From NCBI GenBank assembly GCA_021234155.1, contig JAJEKV010000111.1:1186968-1250967 (forward strand): DNA of 64,000 bases, given 5' to 3'. The notes beneath the pieces were generated by a model. It ran no database searches and was not told the origin of the DNA. It was given only the letters and a program-made list of their open reading frames with translations. Both the position numbers and the translations under genes were made by a program. This document shows positions 11,803 through 22,075 of this stretch, piece by piece (the first letter of the stretch is position 1; the number at the start of each line of letters is the position of its first letter). Source of the stretch: Isoetes taiwanensis. Its lineage: Eukaryota > Streptophyta > Lycopodiopsida > Isoetales > Isoetaceae.

Positions 11803-11816
11803 GTGCTCTGATACCA
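11803..11816 (-). promoter_or_regulatory. copia primer-binding site
   Basis: On the minus strand the sequence is TGGTATCAGAGCAC, directly abutting the 5' LTR. It is complementary to the 3' end of plant initiator methionine tRNA, the usual primer for plant copia elements. Confidence 0.9.
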
Positions 11817-12138
11817 TGTCAAGGTTGCACCAAGAAAGGAGAGAAGGGGATGCACGCCAATATCCGAGAGCGCAAGCTCCCAAAACAAAGGCAAATTGAA
11901 AATGTATTGAACGTAAGTATGAATACAAGATATAAAGAGGGGCAGTAAATAATAACTGCTCCCGTTACCAACCACACATAATTATGCCGTAACTAATTAA
12001 GGCAAGTAGGTGCCGTAGCTAATTAAGGCAAGTGGATGGGCTGGTGTAGGTGCTGATGAAGTGCTGATTCAACACATAGTCAGCACCTCTGTGCTGAGTG
12101 CTGTCAAGATGGTGATCTCGATATCATATATCTCGACA
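11817..12138 (-). repeat. 5' LTR of the Ty1/copia element
   Basis: 322 bp, followed on the plus strand by the target duplication ATAAG. It is expected to carry the element's promoter, reading leftwards. Confidence 0.88.
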
Positions 12139-12143
12139 ATAAG

Positions 12144-12675
12144 GCGTTCTAAGAGACCCACAGGACAGTAGGAACCACCAAGGCGCGCAATGGACACCCA
12201 AGACCCCATACCATGCTGGTTGGTTTTGGAAGACTTAATAAAAAGGCTAGCGTGGGATGGAAGAAGGAGAATCTCCTCCCAACGCAAGGCGAGCAGCTCG
12301 GCACTACGCAAAAATGCAACAAAGGACAAGACCAAGGCACAACATTTCATTACATCGGGCAGGGTCGCAGCAGGGGAGGCAAACTTATCCATGACACGCC
12401 TAACCAAGTGGGGCAGCAATGGCTTCTTCTTGGCCGCCCGGATAGCTAAGGAACGCTTTGCAGAGTCTCGGACAAGGTCGACAAGGGGGTGGTCAGTGGG
12501 CTTGCGAAAGCCGGCCAAGGCATGATGGAAAGCAACAGCAGCAATAGACGTCTGAAACATAGCGAGTGAGGGGGAGGTGGCTAAAAGATGGGTAAGGAAC
12601 AGGCAAACAGAGGGGGGTTCTGCAGGTAGGAGAACAAGGTGTTTGGATAGGCACCAGCTTTTGAACTCTGACCAT
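12144..12675 (-). pseudogene. tyrosine recombinase, N-terminal and first catalytic part
   Basis: The frame 12560-12069 shows the core-binding region (AAVAFHHALAGFRKP, then HPLVDLVRDSAKR) and the first catalytic box with FLRSAELLALRWEEI. That box holds the conserved Arg of tyrosine recombinases. The frame 12675-12493 holds more N-terminal sequence after a frameshift. At 12143 the gene is cut by the copia insertion and resumes at 7184. The product would insert the circular DNA copy of the element. Confidence 0.75.
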
Positions 12676-12742
12676 GGCCGTGCATAAGACTTTAAAGTGT
12701 TAATAGAACGAGACCCAGTGAGTCGCTCTTATAAGGCCTCTT

Positions 12743-13975
12743 TCAAGAAAACAAGCTCAGCATCTCCATCACCAAGGGAGCTCCAAAAATTAGACGAGAA
12801 AACATCTGAAACACAAAAAACTCACCATTAGAAGCCACCAGACGAAGTGCAATCAAAAGACTTGAAGGCTTGCGACATGGAAGGGTTGACCGAGTCCCGG
12901 GCCGTAAGAAATGTCCACTAGAGGGAAAGTACAAGCTATCAACAAAAGCAGGATGCCAATTGCCAAATTCATCATGCAGGGCGGGCCACCAAGGGGCGGA
13001 CTCCCAATGGAAGATGACTAAAGTAGCGTCCACAGCGCAAGCTAGAGAAAACTTGAAGACCTTAAAAACCAAGGCAGGTGGGGGAAAGCAATAATTATTG
13101 AAGCCATGCCAGTTCTGAGCAAAAGCATCTGGGGGGGAGGACATGCAAGGTGACAAATGCCAGCAATTAAAGTTTGGCAAACGATGGTTGTCGAAGTTCG
13201 TAAAGCGGTCCCAATCATGAGGGCCCCAAGCAAACTCAATAAGGCGAAAGGCTAAGTCCGTCAAACTATAATCATCGTACTCTTCAAGCTTGTAAAGGTA
13301 ATCTGCCCATTGCTTTAGGGTACGGGGTATCCAGGCCGGTCTCAGGACAAGCCGATGTCTTAAGCACAAGGAGAAAATCTTGACGCACAACAGATGCAGG
13401 TTGGGGACCCGAGAGCCACCTCTAGAAAGGATAAAGAAAACATTCAAATTATCGCCATGCGCTATGATAGACCACCCTCGAAGAGAAGCGGCATGAAGGT
13501 TCAGAGAATGAAGAAGGCAAGACAGCTCGCAGAAGGTTGAAGACATAGATTGTTCCAGAGGGGTAAACTGCCCCGAGAGACTGGCAAGATCACGAGACTC
13601 GGACACCCACGCACCCCAGCCAGCCAGAGCCACTAGCGTCATAAAAGAGGGAAACCACCAGGTAAAAGGACTCCCAAATATGGGCAGAGTTGAGTAGGTC
13701 AAACCAATCACCCCAAGCTCTGACCTCGGCCATAGCTAAATGAGACAGTGGCACCACCTGCTCCCAAGAGGTAATGGCAGACAGGGCAGCAAACAGGTGG
13801 AAGGAGAGGATCTTGCAAAATGGTCCAAAAACTAGACCGCAGAAGGTGATCATACCCAAGAAAGAGGCGAGTTTGCGAGCTTTGACCAGATGGCTGTCGC
13901 GGAGGCTGCGGGCAAGGTCCAAAAACTGGGGCTATGGAGAGAAGAGCAGACTGAGCATTGACGAAAAATCCTAAG
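12743..13975 (-). pseudogene. DIRS-like RT end and RNase H region
   Basis: Minus-strand frames 13922-13590 and 13711-12743 (322 codons) continue the RT after the AT-rich insert. Seen in order are LGFFVN (about 13970), then KARKLASFLGMITF, the RNase H start with YDASGSGWLG, the catalytic-region GDN motif, and WIPRTLKQWADYLYK. Next come WGPHDWDRFTN, LPNFN and DAFAQNWHGFNNYCFPPP, a signature stretch of DIRS-type proteins between RNase H and recombinase. One frameshift joins the two frames near 13600-13700. Confidence 0.8.
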
Positions 13976-14892
13976 AAATTGGTGTTGAGATAAAGTTCAT
14001 CTCATGATTGTTTATTTGGTGAATATGCTGGTGACAGGAAGATTGCACGTATTAGCATGATATGGTTTTTATCATAGGGGAATGAAAATTATGAACACAG
14101 AGTTGGAATTGACACAGTGAAGTCAGGCATGTGGTAATAGTATGAAATACTCTATGATAACCTGTAGACCTTGCATAGAGGTCTGTATAAAACAAGTGCA
14201 GTCACAGATCTGTATATAATGGGGCAGTTACATTAATGGTTGAAGACCACCTGTATATAATGGGGTAGTTACATTTACGGTTGAAGACCTTGCATAGAGG
14301 CCTGTATAATATGGGTGCACCACATTAAAGATCAAGGTTCATTTATAGAAGAAAAGTGCATGCCGAAGTTGATGGTTAAAACCATTGATCTATTGAAGTT
14401 TAAATCAGAAGGGGAACCATTGGAACATTTATATTTCAAGTAAGTTGACCTATTACAATAACGGGTCCAATAGGAGAAAGTTGTCCATGCTCGACCAAAT
14501 GATCTACGAATGACCGATCTACAAGCCGATCATAGTAGCTCGGTGGTTGCCCCAACCGCCGGGCCAAACAATGTAAATACAAGAAGAATCAAATGCAAAA
14601 AAAAATATACAGTGGAGATTTCATTTGAGACTGGTGTCGGTAAGTGCATGATAGTTTTTTTTGAATAGTGACATGGTCGGCCATGAGATGTGAATATTAA
14701 GGAAATTGCATTGGTCTTTTAAACTACTTAAGTGAAAGGAGAAACATTGAGCTTGATTGGCATTGAAATTGAATAGTTATTATGTCTTAAATACTATATG
14801 ATCTTTGACATCAATTTGATCTAATGGTGTGAAGTAAATATAGTGGTTGAATTCAAATCTCTCATTGCTATCAGTTCATAATTTTATTGAGA
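13976..14892. mobile_element. AT-rich insertion inside the DIRS-like RT gene
   Basis: The RT frame stops making sense at about 14895 (after SHEAK) and resumes at 13975 with LGFFVN, so roughly 0.9 kb was inserted. A TTAG word at both junctions could be a 4 bp target duplication, but with so short a word this is weak. The insert has no ORF with a recognised domain. It holds two internal repeat pairs, ctgtatataatgggg (twice, around 14209 and 14252) and gaccttgcatagagg (around 14167 and 14286). It could be a solo LTR or a non-autonomous DNA element. Confidence 0.5.
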
Positions 14893-14894
14893 TA

Positions 14895-15569
14895 CTAACA
14901 TTTGGCCTCGTGAGAAGGTAGCAACTGACATTTATGAAGGGCAACCACGAAACCGACCGACTCAAAATCTGCAAGCACTAGCTGCCGGTGGTCGAGAAAG
15001 CAGGAAGGCCTACAAGCGAAGAAAAAATCATCGACATAAGGAATGCAGCGCAAACTCATGGACCGCCATCGCTTGACGAGCTGACGCATGACTTTGGTGA
15101 ACACAAAGCAGGCAGTCGAGAGGCCAAAAGGCAAGGACGTGAACATGTAAAAGGAGCCATCAAAGGAGAAACCCAAATACGTCCAAAACTGAGGGTTAAT
15201 GTCAATGTGGTGATAACCCGAATGCAAATCTAAAGTAAAAAGATGGTCACCCGGTCGGACGGTCAAGGCTATGCTACTGATAGTCTCATAACAAAAGGAG
15301 TTTTGAGCCAGAAAGGTATTGAGATGGCGCAAGTTGAGGATGAGGCGCAACTTGTTGTTGGCTTTGGTCACCACTCCCAGGGGTGAGCAGAAAAAAGGCT
15401 TGTGATCGGACCTAATAGCAGAACCCGCCGAGATCAAGTCCTGGACAGCAGAGTGGACAAAAGCAGCCTCTTGCAAAGCAGACCGGTGGTTGGGGCTAGA
15501 CCAAGGGTGGGGCGGCGGGGAAGAATGCCAAGGCAGAGCGTAGCCATTCCAGATCCAATTCAACACCAT
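14895..15569 (-). pseudogene. DIRS-like reverse transcriptase
   Basis: A 224-codon frame encodes fingers and palm of a reverse transcriptase. It has SPLGVVTKANNKLRLILNLR near residue 62, TLDLHSGYHHIDI near 112, SLPFGLSTACFVFTKVMR near 145, and catalytic YVDD at residues 178-181. The relaxed GVV-K and FTK-x-MR signatures are those of DIRS and Ngaro types rather than gypsy. The frame is cut at its 3' side by the AT-rich insert. The upstream gag-like ORF expected beyond 15650 is not recognisable. Confidence 0.82.
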
Positions 15570-15795
15570 AGCAGAAGTACAGAAGGACTGCCAAAAATCA
15601 AAGCAATGCCATAGGTGATGTCAGAGAAAGGTAGCAGGGGGGGAGGGGGGCCTTGAAATTCTGAAAAACAACAAAAGACAAACCGATTACTGCGTTAGAC
15701 AAAGAAAGTGAAACCTAACTTCTAAGGAATATGCATGGGGGCAAGAAAAGGAACTTGAGGAACAACACAAAGGACGACCCACGAATGTAAAAACG

Positions 15796-16045
15796 ATGTG
15801 TGTGAACACCAAGCGTGACCTAGGTGAAAAGCAAGGAGGGCCACCATGCGACAAAAAACCTCATGCGCACAAGGAGGGACGACTAAGCAACGTTCAAAGA
15901 GGAATAACTACTAAAATGGTCATTCTAAAGAAACCCCATGGGCACAAGGCGGGACGACTAAGCAACATTCAAAACGAGACAATGCAAATTGAGACCCCAT
16001 ACCAAATGAAGGGAGTCAACATAAAATGGCGGGGTGACTAAGCAA
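15796..16045. repeat. imperfect tandem repeat, units about 80-100 bp
   Basis: Three units share cNcaNggNgggacgactaag, caac and ttcaaa words (around 15860, 15945 and 16030). It lies upstream of the DIRS-like RT on the element's 5' side and may belong to its leader. Confidence 0.45.
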
Positions 16046-16516
16046 AACCAATTGAAATTGAAAAAATGAGACAGGAAACACCCAATGCAAGTTATCCAAG
16101 CTAGGTCATCCTCCAAACACGTCAGCAAAACAACTATGAGGTTCAACGTCAAGCAAGGGACAACAAGATAAACTCCACTTGTTTATCTCCTCTCCACTTA
16201 AACAATTCAACCGAAAGCCCATTTGAATCACTAGCTTTGCCATTGTTCGTTTTCTGTATACCATGGTGAATATTTCTTTAGACTCTCCTTCGAACATCAT
16301 TTGCTCTATTTCAGGAGTACATGAGCTGAGAACATGATGAAGTAAAATTTAGGACAAAATGAAGTTTGTTGGAGGATGGATATTGAAATTATTAAATTTA
16401 ACAAGATGCTTAAAAAATTATGTGATGTATACACATTACAGTTGACAGTTTGGATGTTGTGCTAGCAGATTCTAAGAGTGCCTTGCATGGAGCGAGATGC
16501 AATTCTTTTGAGCGAT
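16046..16516. other. no gene recognised
   Basis: One 64-codon chance frame on the minus strand (16300-16106) has no domain. No repeats or RNA genes were recognised. Confidence 0.3.
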
Positions 16517-16590
16517 CAGCTCCTCAAGTATTAATTCAATTCAATTTGCTAGCTCAATGGACGTGCTTAGGTTCGATTCCTAAGGAGCTG
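16517..16590 (+). other. tRNA-like stem set, probably a tRNA relic
   Basis: A seven-base stem CAGCTCC (16517-16523) pairs with GGAGCTG (16584-16590), 74 nt end to end. Directly inside the 3' strand is a perfect T-arm: TTAGG, loop TTCGATT, CCTAA (16567-16583), which gives a consensus B box GGTTCGATTCC. A consensus A-box word TAGCTCAATGG lies only about 10 nt upstream of the T-arm. The D-arm and anticodon stems do not fold well. A functional tRNA is unlikely; a deleted tRNA or SINE head is more plausible. Confidence 0.35.
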
Positions 16591-17734
16591 CATTGTGAAA
16601 TCTTGTATATTTTTTGAAGTTCAAAGAGAGGCTCACTTCAGACATAGGAGAGCATCAATAGGCTCCTCGCCTATTAATGCTCATAAGCGACACACTTCTC
16701 ACCCAAACAAGAAGACTTTAAACAACTAAGCATTATGTATGTACATCTAATTTTGGTACCTATGTGCATTCCCCGCCCCAATTTGATAACCTTTTAGTGA
16801 CGCCCTTTCTGACTTTTGTCTTTATTTATTTGTGGTTTTATTGGCCAAAATCTATGTTTTGATTCTCTCAACCGTACGAGCTACTAAACACGGATGATGT
16901 GCAATTTGTGACTGCTTATGCATGTAATTGCTATAATATGTATGTATGTCTTCTCCTTCCGAACTGGGCCGTGAGGGCATGATCCTTTTGTTATAAGAAG
17001 GGAGGTTCATTCTGATGTTCCAATGCACAAGTGATCCAAATGCTATTTATGTTCAAAAAATGGTCCTGGAATCTTTGGCTATCATTTTGGTAGCTAGATG
17101 TCTCTAACCTCCACTGTAACAGATTAGAATTTTTAAAAGTAGTTCTCAATCTAGTGATAAGCAACCAAAACATGAATTATAGATTCGGCTTAACAAAGTT
17201 GAGCTAGATGCGAAGGTTAAAAGGTATTAAGTGCAGGGCCATTCTAGATGCCACTATGTTGCATGATCTTGGCAGCCAAACAAGATGTGCATGGGTTATT
17301 GACAGAGCCAGACAACAATATACACGGAGAATGCATCCGACCTTTCCCACTTCAAAGTCCACTAAAAGAGCATCAAATGTTGGAATATTTCCCCTTCAAG
17401 CACGAAATTGAGCTGGTCACAAAAATTTGTATGGATGAATAAATGGTCAACTTAACATTGCAAAATAAACATTGCAAGATTCTTTAACTTCTCAGCCGTC
17501 GAAATGGAACAAGGCAAGATTGGAGTAACAACAACAACTTTAGCTGTCCCACCCTCCAGTCTTGAAAGGCCGTGCATACATGTGACACCTGGACGGCCTT
17601 AATCTTCTTGTCGATGCAATTGATAAAGCCGACTATACTGGAAAGGTGATTATTTTGGTTTTTGCGTGCATTCTTTAAGTGATTAACGAAGGAGTTCCAG
17701 TTGGGCTTGGGCTTTTATCATTTTATATAGTAAC
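16591..17734. other. no gene recognised
   Basis: Several 60-67 codon frames occur (for example 17173-16991 minus and 17208-17442 plus), but none shows a domain. The sequence around 17200-17450 has near-coding composition in two frames and may be old coding DNA. Confidence 0.3.
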
Positions 17735-17963
17735 TATTCTTGCACTTCGACTCGCATGAAACCAACAACATCCCAAAGCGCCGAGAAACGTCGATGAAGA
17801 ACTCGGCAATAAGTAGCGATCCCCAACCTGATGAACTGCCTAAAAATGCATGCGATGCATGCATGCTCATCTGGTGCAAGAATATCGATTTGCGTACGCA
17901 TGCAATGCATGCATGCTCATCTGGTGCAAGAATATCGATTCGCTACGCGAATCGATGACATTA
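17735..17963. mobile_element. MITE-like foldback element with palindromic end
   Basis: TATTCTTGCAC at 17735-17745 is perfectly inverted as GTGCAAGAATA at 17874-17884. A 50 bp step then repeats gcatgctcatctggtgcaag and the following aatatcgatt (17861-17890 and 17911-17940). The segment ends in a hairpin ATCGATTCGC/GCGAATCGAT (about 17934-17956). Internal words (gactcgca-gaaaccaaca, gcatgcatgc) match the elements at 54066-55084, so this is a third family member with a different terminal sequence. Confidence 0.55.
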
Positions 17964-18987
17964 GTTAAGGCTTTTAAAAGACCTTTTCCTTAGATGAAAG
18001 GCAGTTTGATGAAAGAAGAAACTGGTGGCAGAACCTCCCTCTTGATACCGGTCCCAACCACAAAGGAGAATATTAGGGCTGATATGATCAATTTACCTTA
18101 ACCATTCTAGCTTTCCATTAACTATCTGTGTTTAATTACATATTTAACAAAATTTAGACTTATTCAAATCTAATAAATGTACTTCAAGGATGCCATGATA
18201 ATATTATATGTATTTTTAGCTTTTATTTATTTTAATAATTTGTTCTGTTTATCTTTAGATAAAAAATATGATACTAAAGTTTAAAGTTGTTTTCTAAACT
18301 AATTTTCGCAGAATTAAATTCTCATCTAAGGTAACTCTCTATAATTAAAATGCTATTCTTTTCAAAATATTTAAAGAAAGTTTTAGATTGAAATTAATTA
18401 AATGATTACGCTTATGTTTAATAAAAAATGAATAGTTTATTATTGATAAAATGTCGATATATTTTATTTCATCAATAATAAATTATTCAATAGTTATTAT
18501 TAAACCAATAATTATATATCATTTAATTAATTTCAACCTAAAACTTTTCTTAAAATATTTTTATAAGTGTAAAAATTTGTAAATTGTGAAATTCTAATAA
18601 TAGTTTTAAGTCAATCACTTATCAAACCATCAGATTTCATTTATTATCTTGAATATGTTAAATCATTAAAAATTGAAATTTTAATATTCTTGAAATGTCT
18701 AATTCTAAATAGATTCAAATGAAAATCTCAAGTTTATTCTCTGATAACCGTTATAGTTTTATTTTAAAGATAAACTTATATAATTAATACTTATAAAAAT
18801 TCTAACAATCAAGAAGAATCAAACAATACATATATTCTTATTATGGCGTTCTTGAAGTGCTATCAAGTCTTGCAATGCTCAAGCAATTCTTAACAAGTCT
18901 TGCAATGCACTCTTACTCTAGGTAATATTTACCACCAGATTAACCTCCTAGCATGTTTTAACATTTTCTTTTTCTTTTTCAATGCAG
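17964..18987. other. AT-rich intergenic DNA
   Basis: Very AT-rich sequence with no open frame over 60 codons. A loose inverted pair (ttgataaaatgtcgat and atattttatttcatcaat type words, about 18440-18500) is visible. A short ORF-free approach leads into the enolase pseudogene, whose 3' splice site begins the next feature. Confidence 0.35.
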
Positions 18988-19397
<410 letters not shown>

Positions 19398-21220
19398 CAT
19401 TAGAGAACATCACCTCTATCAGAAGATTCTGATGTATCAATTTTTGGTATATAAATTGTTTCAAATATGGAAAATAATGTGTAGCTGAATCAGCTACATG
19501 AAATAAAGAAGAGCTGAGTATATTTTCGCATATTCAAAGCTGTAAGATGGTGATGATTTTGTTTTCTGGTTGATAAGGATTTAGTTTTTATGTGTTGGAG
19601 AGTTTTAAACTGCCAAAGCAATGCAGAATTTGTGACATAGTAAATAAATGTCAATCTTGGGTGTTCTAGATCGGATTTTCAAAAATTGAATCTGTCTTTT
19701 ATCATCCAAAAAAGGAAAATTCTATTTTTCCACAACTATTTTTCAGAAATACCAGATTTTCACTTTCTTAGAAAGATCAAACAGATTTTTGAGAGAAATG
19801 TTCGTATTTTTAGGGAAGGAGCGTCTCTAATTTTGAACCAAGGGCTTATTATGTCTAATTCTAATTTTGAACCAAGGGCTTATTATGTCTAATTCAGCTT
19901 GGGATCCCTAATTTAACATCAACCAGCCAGTTAAAATGGGTTGAATTTGTGTATTCAGCACAGATTTAGCTGGCATTTGGGATTTCGTCCTTGTGACCCC
20001 ATACTTAAAATATTCACTTAAAGGACTAGGCAATGCAGCATCACAAGCCAATTATCTTATATGGGTGTAATGTGGGGACAAGATTGATAGAAAAGCAATA
20101 AAAAATATCGAATCTATGCACAAACAACTCCGTGTCAAGTGTGGGACATGATTGAAAGGTAAAGTAAACTATTGAATCTATGCAAAAGCAATTTGGTGAA
20201 AGAAAATTGCTATAAACCAATATAAAGGATGGCTATTATGACGAATATGGAAGAGGCGAAGATGGTGTTATCTTAAGAATATCCAGCATAATAACAGGGA
20301 ATTTTTCTTTATATTTTTGTACACTTTTTTATATGATTTTGCAATGATTTAGTCATTGTATTCATCTGCGTGTATTAAATAGTATTTCTAGAGTGCACCC
20401 TTTCTTAGCCATTAATTTTGGAGGAGGCAAATGGCTTTTTTGTTTGCATGGGATTTCCTTTGTACTATGATTTAGCCATCACATTCAACTCTTCATGTCT
20501 GACTTTGAATCCTGAACCTTAAAAGTTTATTTAATGACTACCATCATTAATTATTACATTAGTTTTTTTGTGAACTGAATCTGGTTCCCTTTGCTGTGAC
20601 CAATCCTTCAGCACGCTATCGCAAGGATTCGAGTGAAACTGCAGTTTATTCAACCTCTATCATTTGGGCAAACTCCTGCATTGTGAAATACAACAAACTC
20701 TCCATGAACGATTGATGTGTGAATTGAAAAAGAGATCAACAGTGGATCAAATGAATCAGAAATAAAGAATGGAATCAGAAGTGAAGTATATAACTGGTAG
20801 GTTAATAGGGATCCAAGCAAGAGATTGTCGATAGGCTGGTGAGGATTCAGCAAGAAGAATATCGATCTTGCTTCAAATGTCTTTCAAATGGTTGATCAAT
20901 CGAACAATGCAGCAGTCTGAATGCACTCAATCGGTTGTCGGATCAACCCAAATGCTATTTTGTTTTCACCTTCGTCGAAAAATATTGTCCACCACCTATA
21001 TCAAAAAATCCCATCCTTGCACCGCGTTTGTGCAGCAAGCGGATGCAACAACGCTGCAGTGTCCGCATTGATTGCAAAGTGTGGCGGCATAATTTCCCTC
21101 CCAAAACAGAGCTGCAGATCAATAGATAAGAAGAAAAGTATATAATGCTGGAAAATGGAACAGTGAAAACCCTAAGACCATCACTGAAAATCACTGTTCA
21201 AACATCAGCAAATAAAATAC
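19398..21220. other. no gene recognised
   Basis: AT-rich DNA with chance frames only. It includes a 34 bp minisatellite pair (19828-19895). A cluster of overlapping 64-79 codon frames around 20868-21194 on both strands shows no domain. Confidence 0.3.
19828..19895. repeat. 34 bp perfect tandem duplication
   Basis: The unit taattttgaaccaagggctt plus tattatgtctaattc occurs twice in a row without change, implying a recent duplication. Confidence 0.8.
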
Positions 21221-21890
21221 CTTTGAAAGAACTCTGAGAGAGCTTTCTAATGGTTAGTTTTGTAAGAAACTGAGTCATAGAGAAATAGATATGAACAAAA
21301 ATGTAATATGAATCACAAAGTGGTGCAGGCTCTAAATCTGTGTTTTTGCTATGGCACCATTAAGACATATGTATATATCTTCAGAAAGATCTCTGAGAGA
21401 GCTTTCCAACATGAAAATTTTCAGCTGAAACGGAGTTTAAATTCTCCAGATACGATAAAAAATGTGTGGGCAGCACCATGAGCACTTCAGGTTTTTTGTG
21501 CCCTCGATTTGCAGCCCGAAAATTTGTGTCTTTGGTAAGGAGATATTATCAAACATAAACAAATTAGTACATACCAATAGGAAGAGCTCTGAGATGGCTT
21601 TCTAAAGCAACAAAATTCAGCTGAAATGTAGCTTTCGATCTCCAAATATGATCAAAAGTGTTTGGGCAGCATCACGAGCACTTCAAGGTTTTTTGGGCCC
21701 CCAATTTGCAGCCCAAAAATCTGTGTTTCTGACGTAAAACAATTAATAAAACATATGCAAATCAAATGCCGACAAAGATAACTCTGAAATGGCTTTTCGA
21801 TGCAATAAATTTTGGCTGAAATAGAGATCTCCAGTTATGATCGAAAACATATGACCGGCTTTCAGAGCACCTAGGGTTAGAGCATGTGCC
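21221..21890. repeat. three to four copy tandem repeat, about 160-197 bp units
   Basis: Units begin at about 21221, 21383, 21580 and 21771 with a gaaagaNctctgaga-ggctttc block. Units at 21383 and 21580 also share tNtgggcagcaNcaNgagcac, ggttttttg and atttgcagccc. The array abuts a copia RNase H fragment on its right. Such arrays occur in LTR promoters and leaders, so it may be the decayed LTR side of that copia. Confidence 0.65.
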
Positions 21891-22075
21891 GAGTTGAATC
21901 TGTTCACGAATAAAGCAAAGCAAAATATCCAAATGCTTTATTTTAGGATGATATGTGAAGTCTTTTGTCAGCTCAACAACACTTTGATTGCCACAATAAA
22001 ATGTGACATGAGAGGGGGATACCTGCAAATCAACTAATAAGTTCTTGAGCCAAAGAAACCAAAATAGGAAAGAAA
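21888..22075 (-). pseudogene. copia RNase H C-terminal fragment
   Basis: The minus strand reads WLKNLLVDL, then HVTFYCGNQSVVELTKDF and KIKHLDILLCFIREQIQLG. These match the end of copia RNase H, where the usual form is CDNQSAI...RTKHIDI..HFIRE. The catalytic Asp of the CDNQS motif is replaced by Gly. No RT is left upstream. Confidence 0.75.

Larger units (their letters stand above)
7190..12138 (-). mobile_element. Ty1/copia retrotransposon with both LTRs and target duplication
   Basis: The element is 4949 bp and lies on the minus strand. LTRs are 7190-7522 (3') and 11817-12138 (5'), both starting and ending TG...CA. The target duplication ATAAG is present at 7185-7189 and 12139-12143. The primer site is 11803-11816 and a purine tract (minus strand) abuts the 3' LTR at 7523-7533. 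Coding order is gag, nucleocapsid, protease, integrase, RT, RNase H, which is the copia order. The frame is broken several times, so the copy is dead unless the breaks are sequencing errors. It sits inside the recombinase gene of the DIRS-like element and is therefore the younger insertion. Confidence 0.9.
6842..15650 (-). mobile_element. DIRS-like tyrosine-recombinase retroelement, interrupted
   Basis: On the minus strand, in order, are a reverse transcriptase (15569-14895), an RNase H and following region (13975-12743), and a tyrosine recombinase (12675-12144 then 7184-6842). This order, with a recombinase instead of an integrase, defines DIRS-type elements. Two insertions split it: an AT-rich segment (13976-14892) within the RT/RNase H junction and a full Ty1/copia element (7190-12138) within the recombinase. 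The outer ends are not defined. Frameshifts and stops are frequent, so it is not autonomous as read. DIRS elements are expected to integrate through a circular DNA intermediate. Confidence 0.8.

Noticed and set aside
17934-17963. Helitron 3' end (hairpin ATCGATTCGC/GCGAATCGAT)
   Set aside because: No CTRR follows the hairpin and no A/T insertion site is seen; the MITE explanation with inverted repeats fits better.
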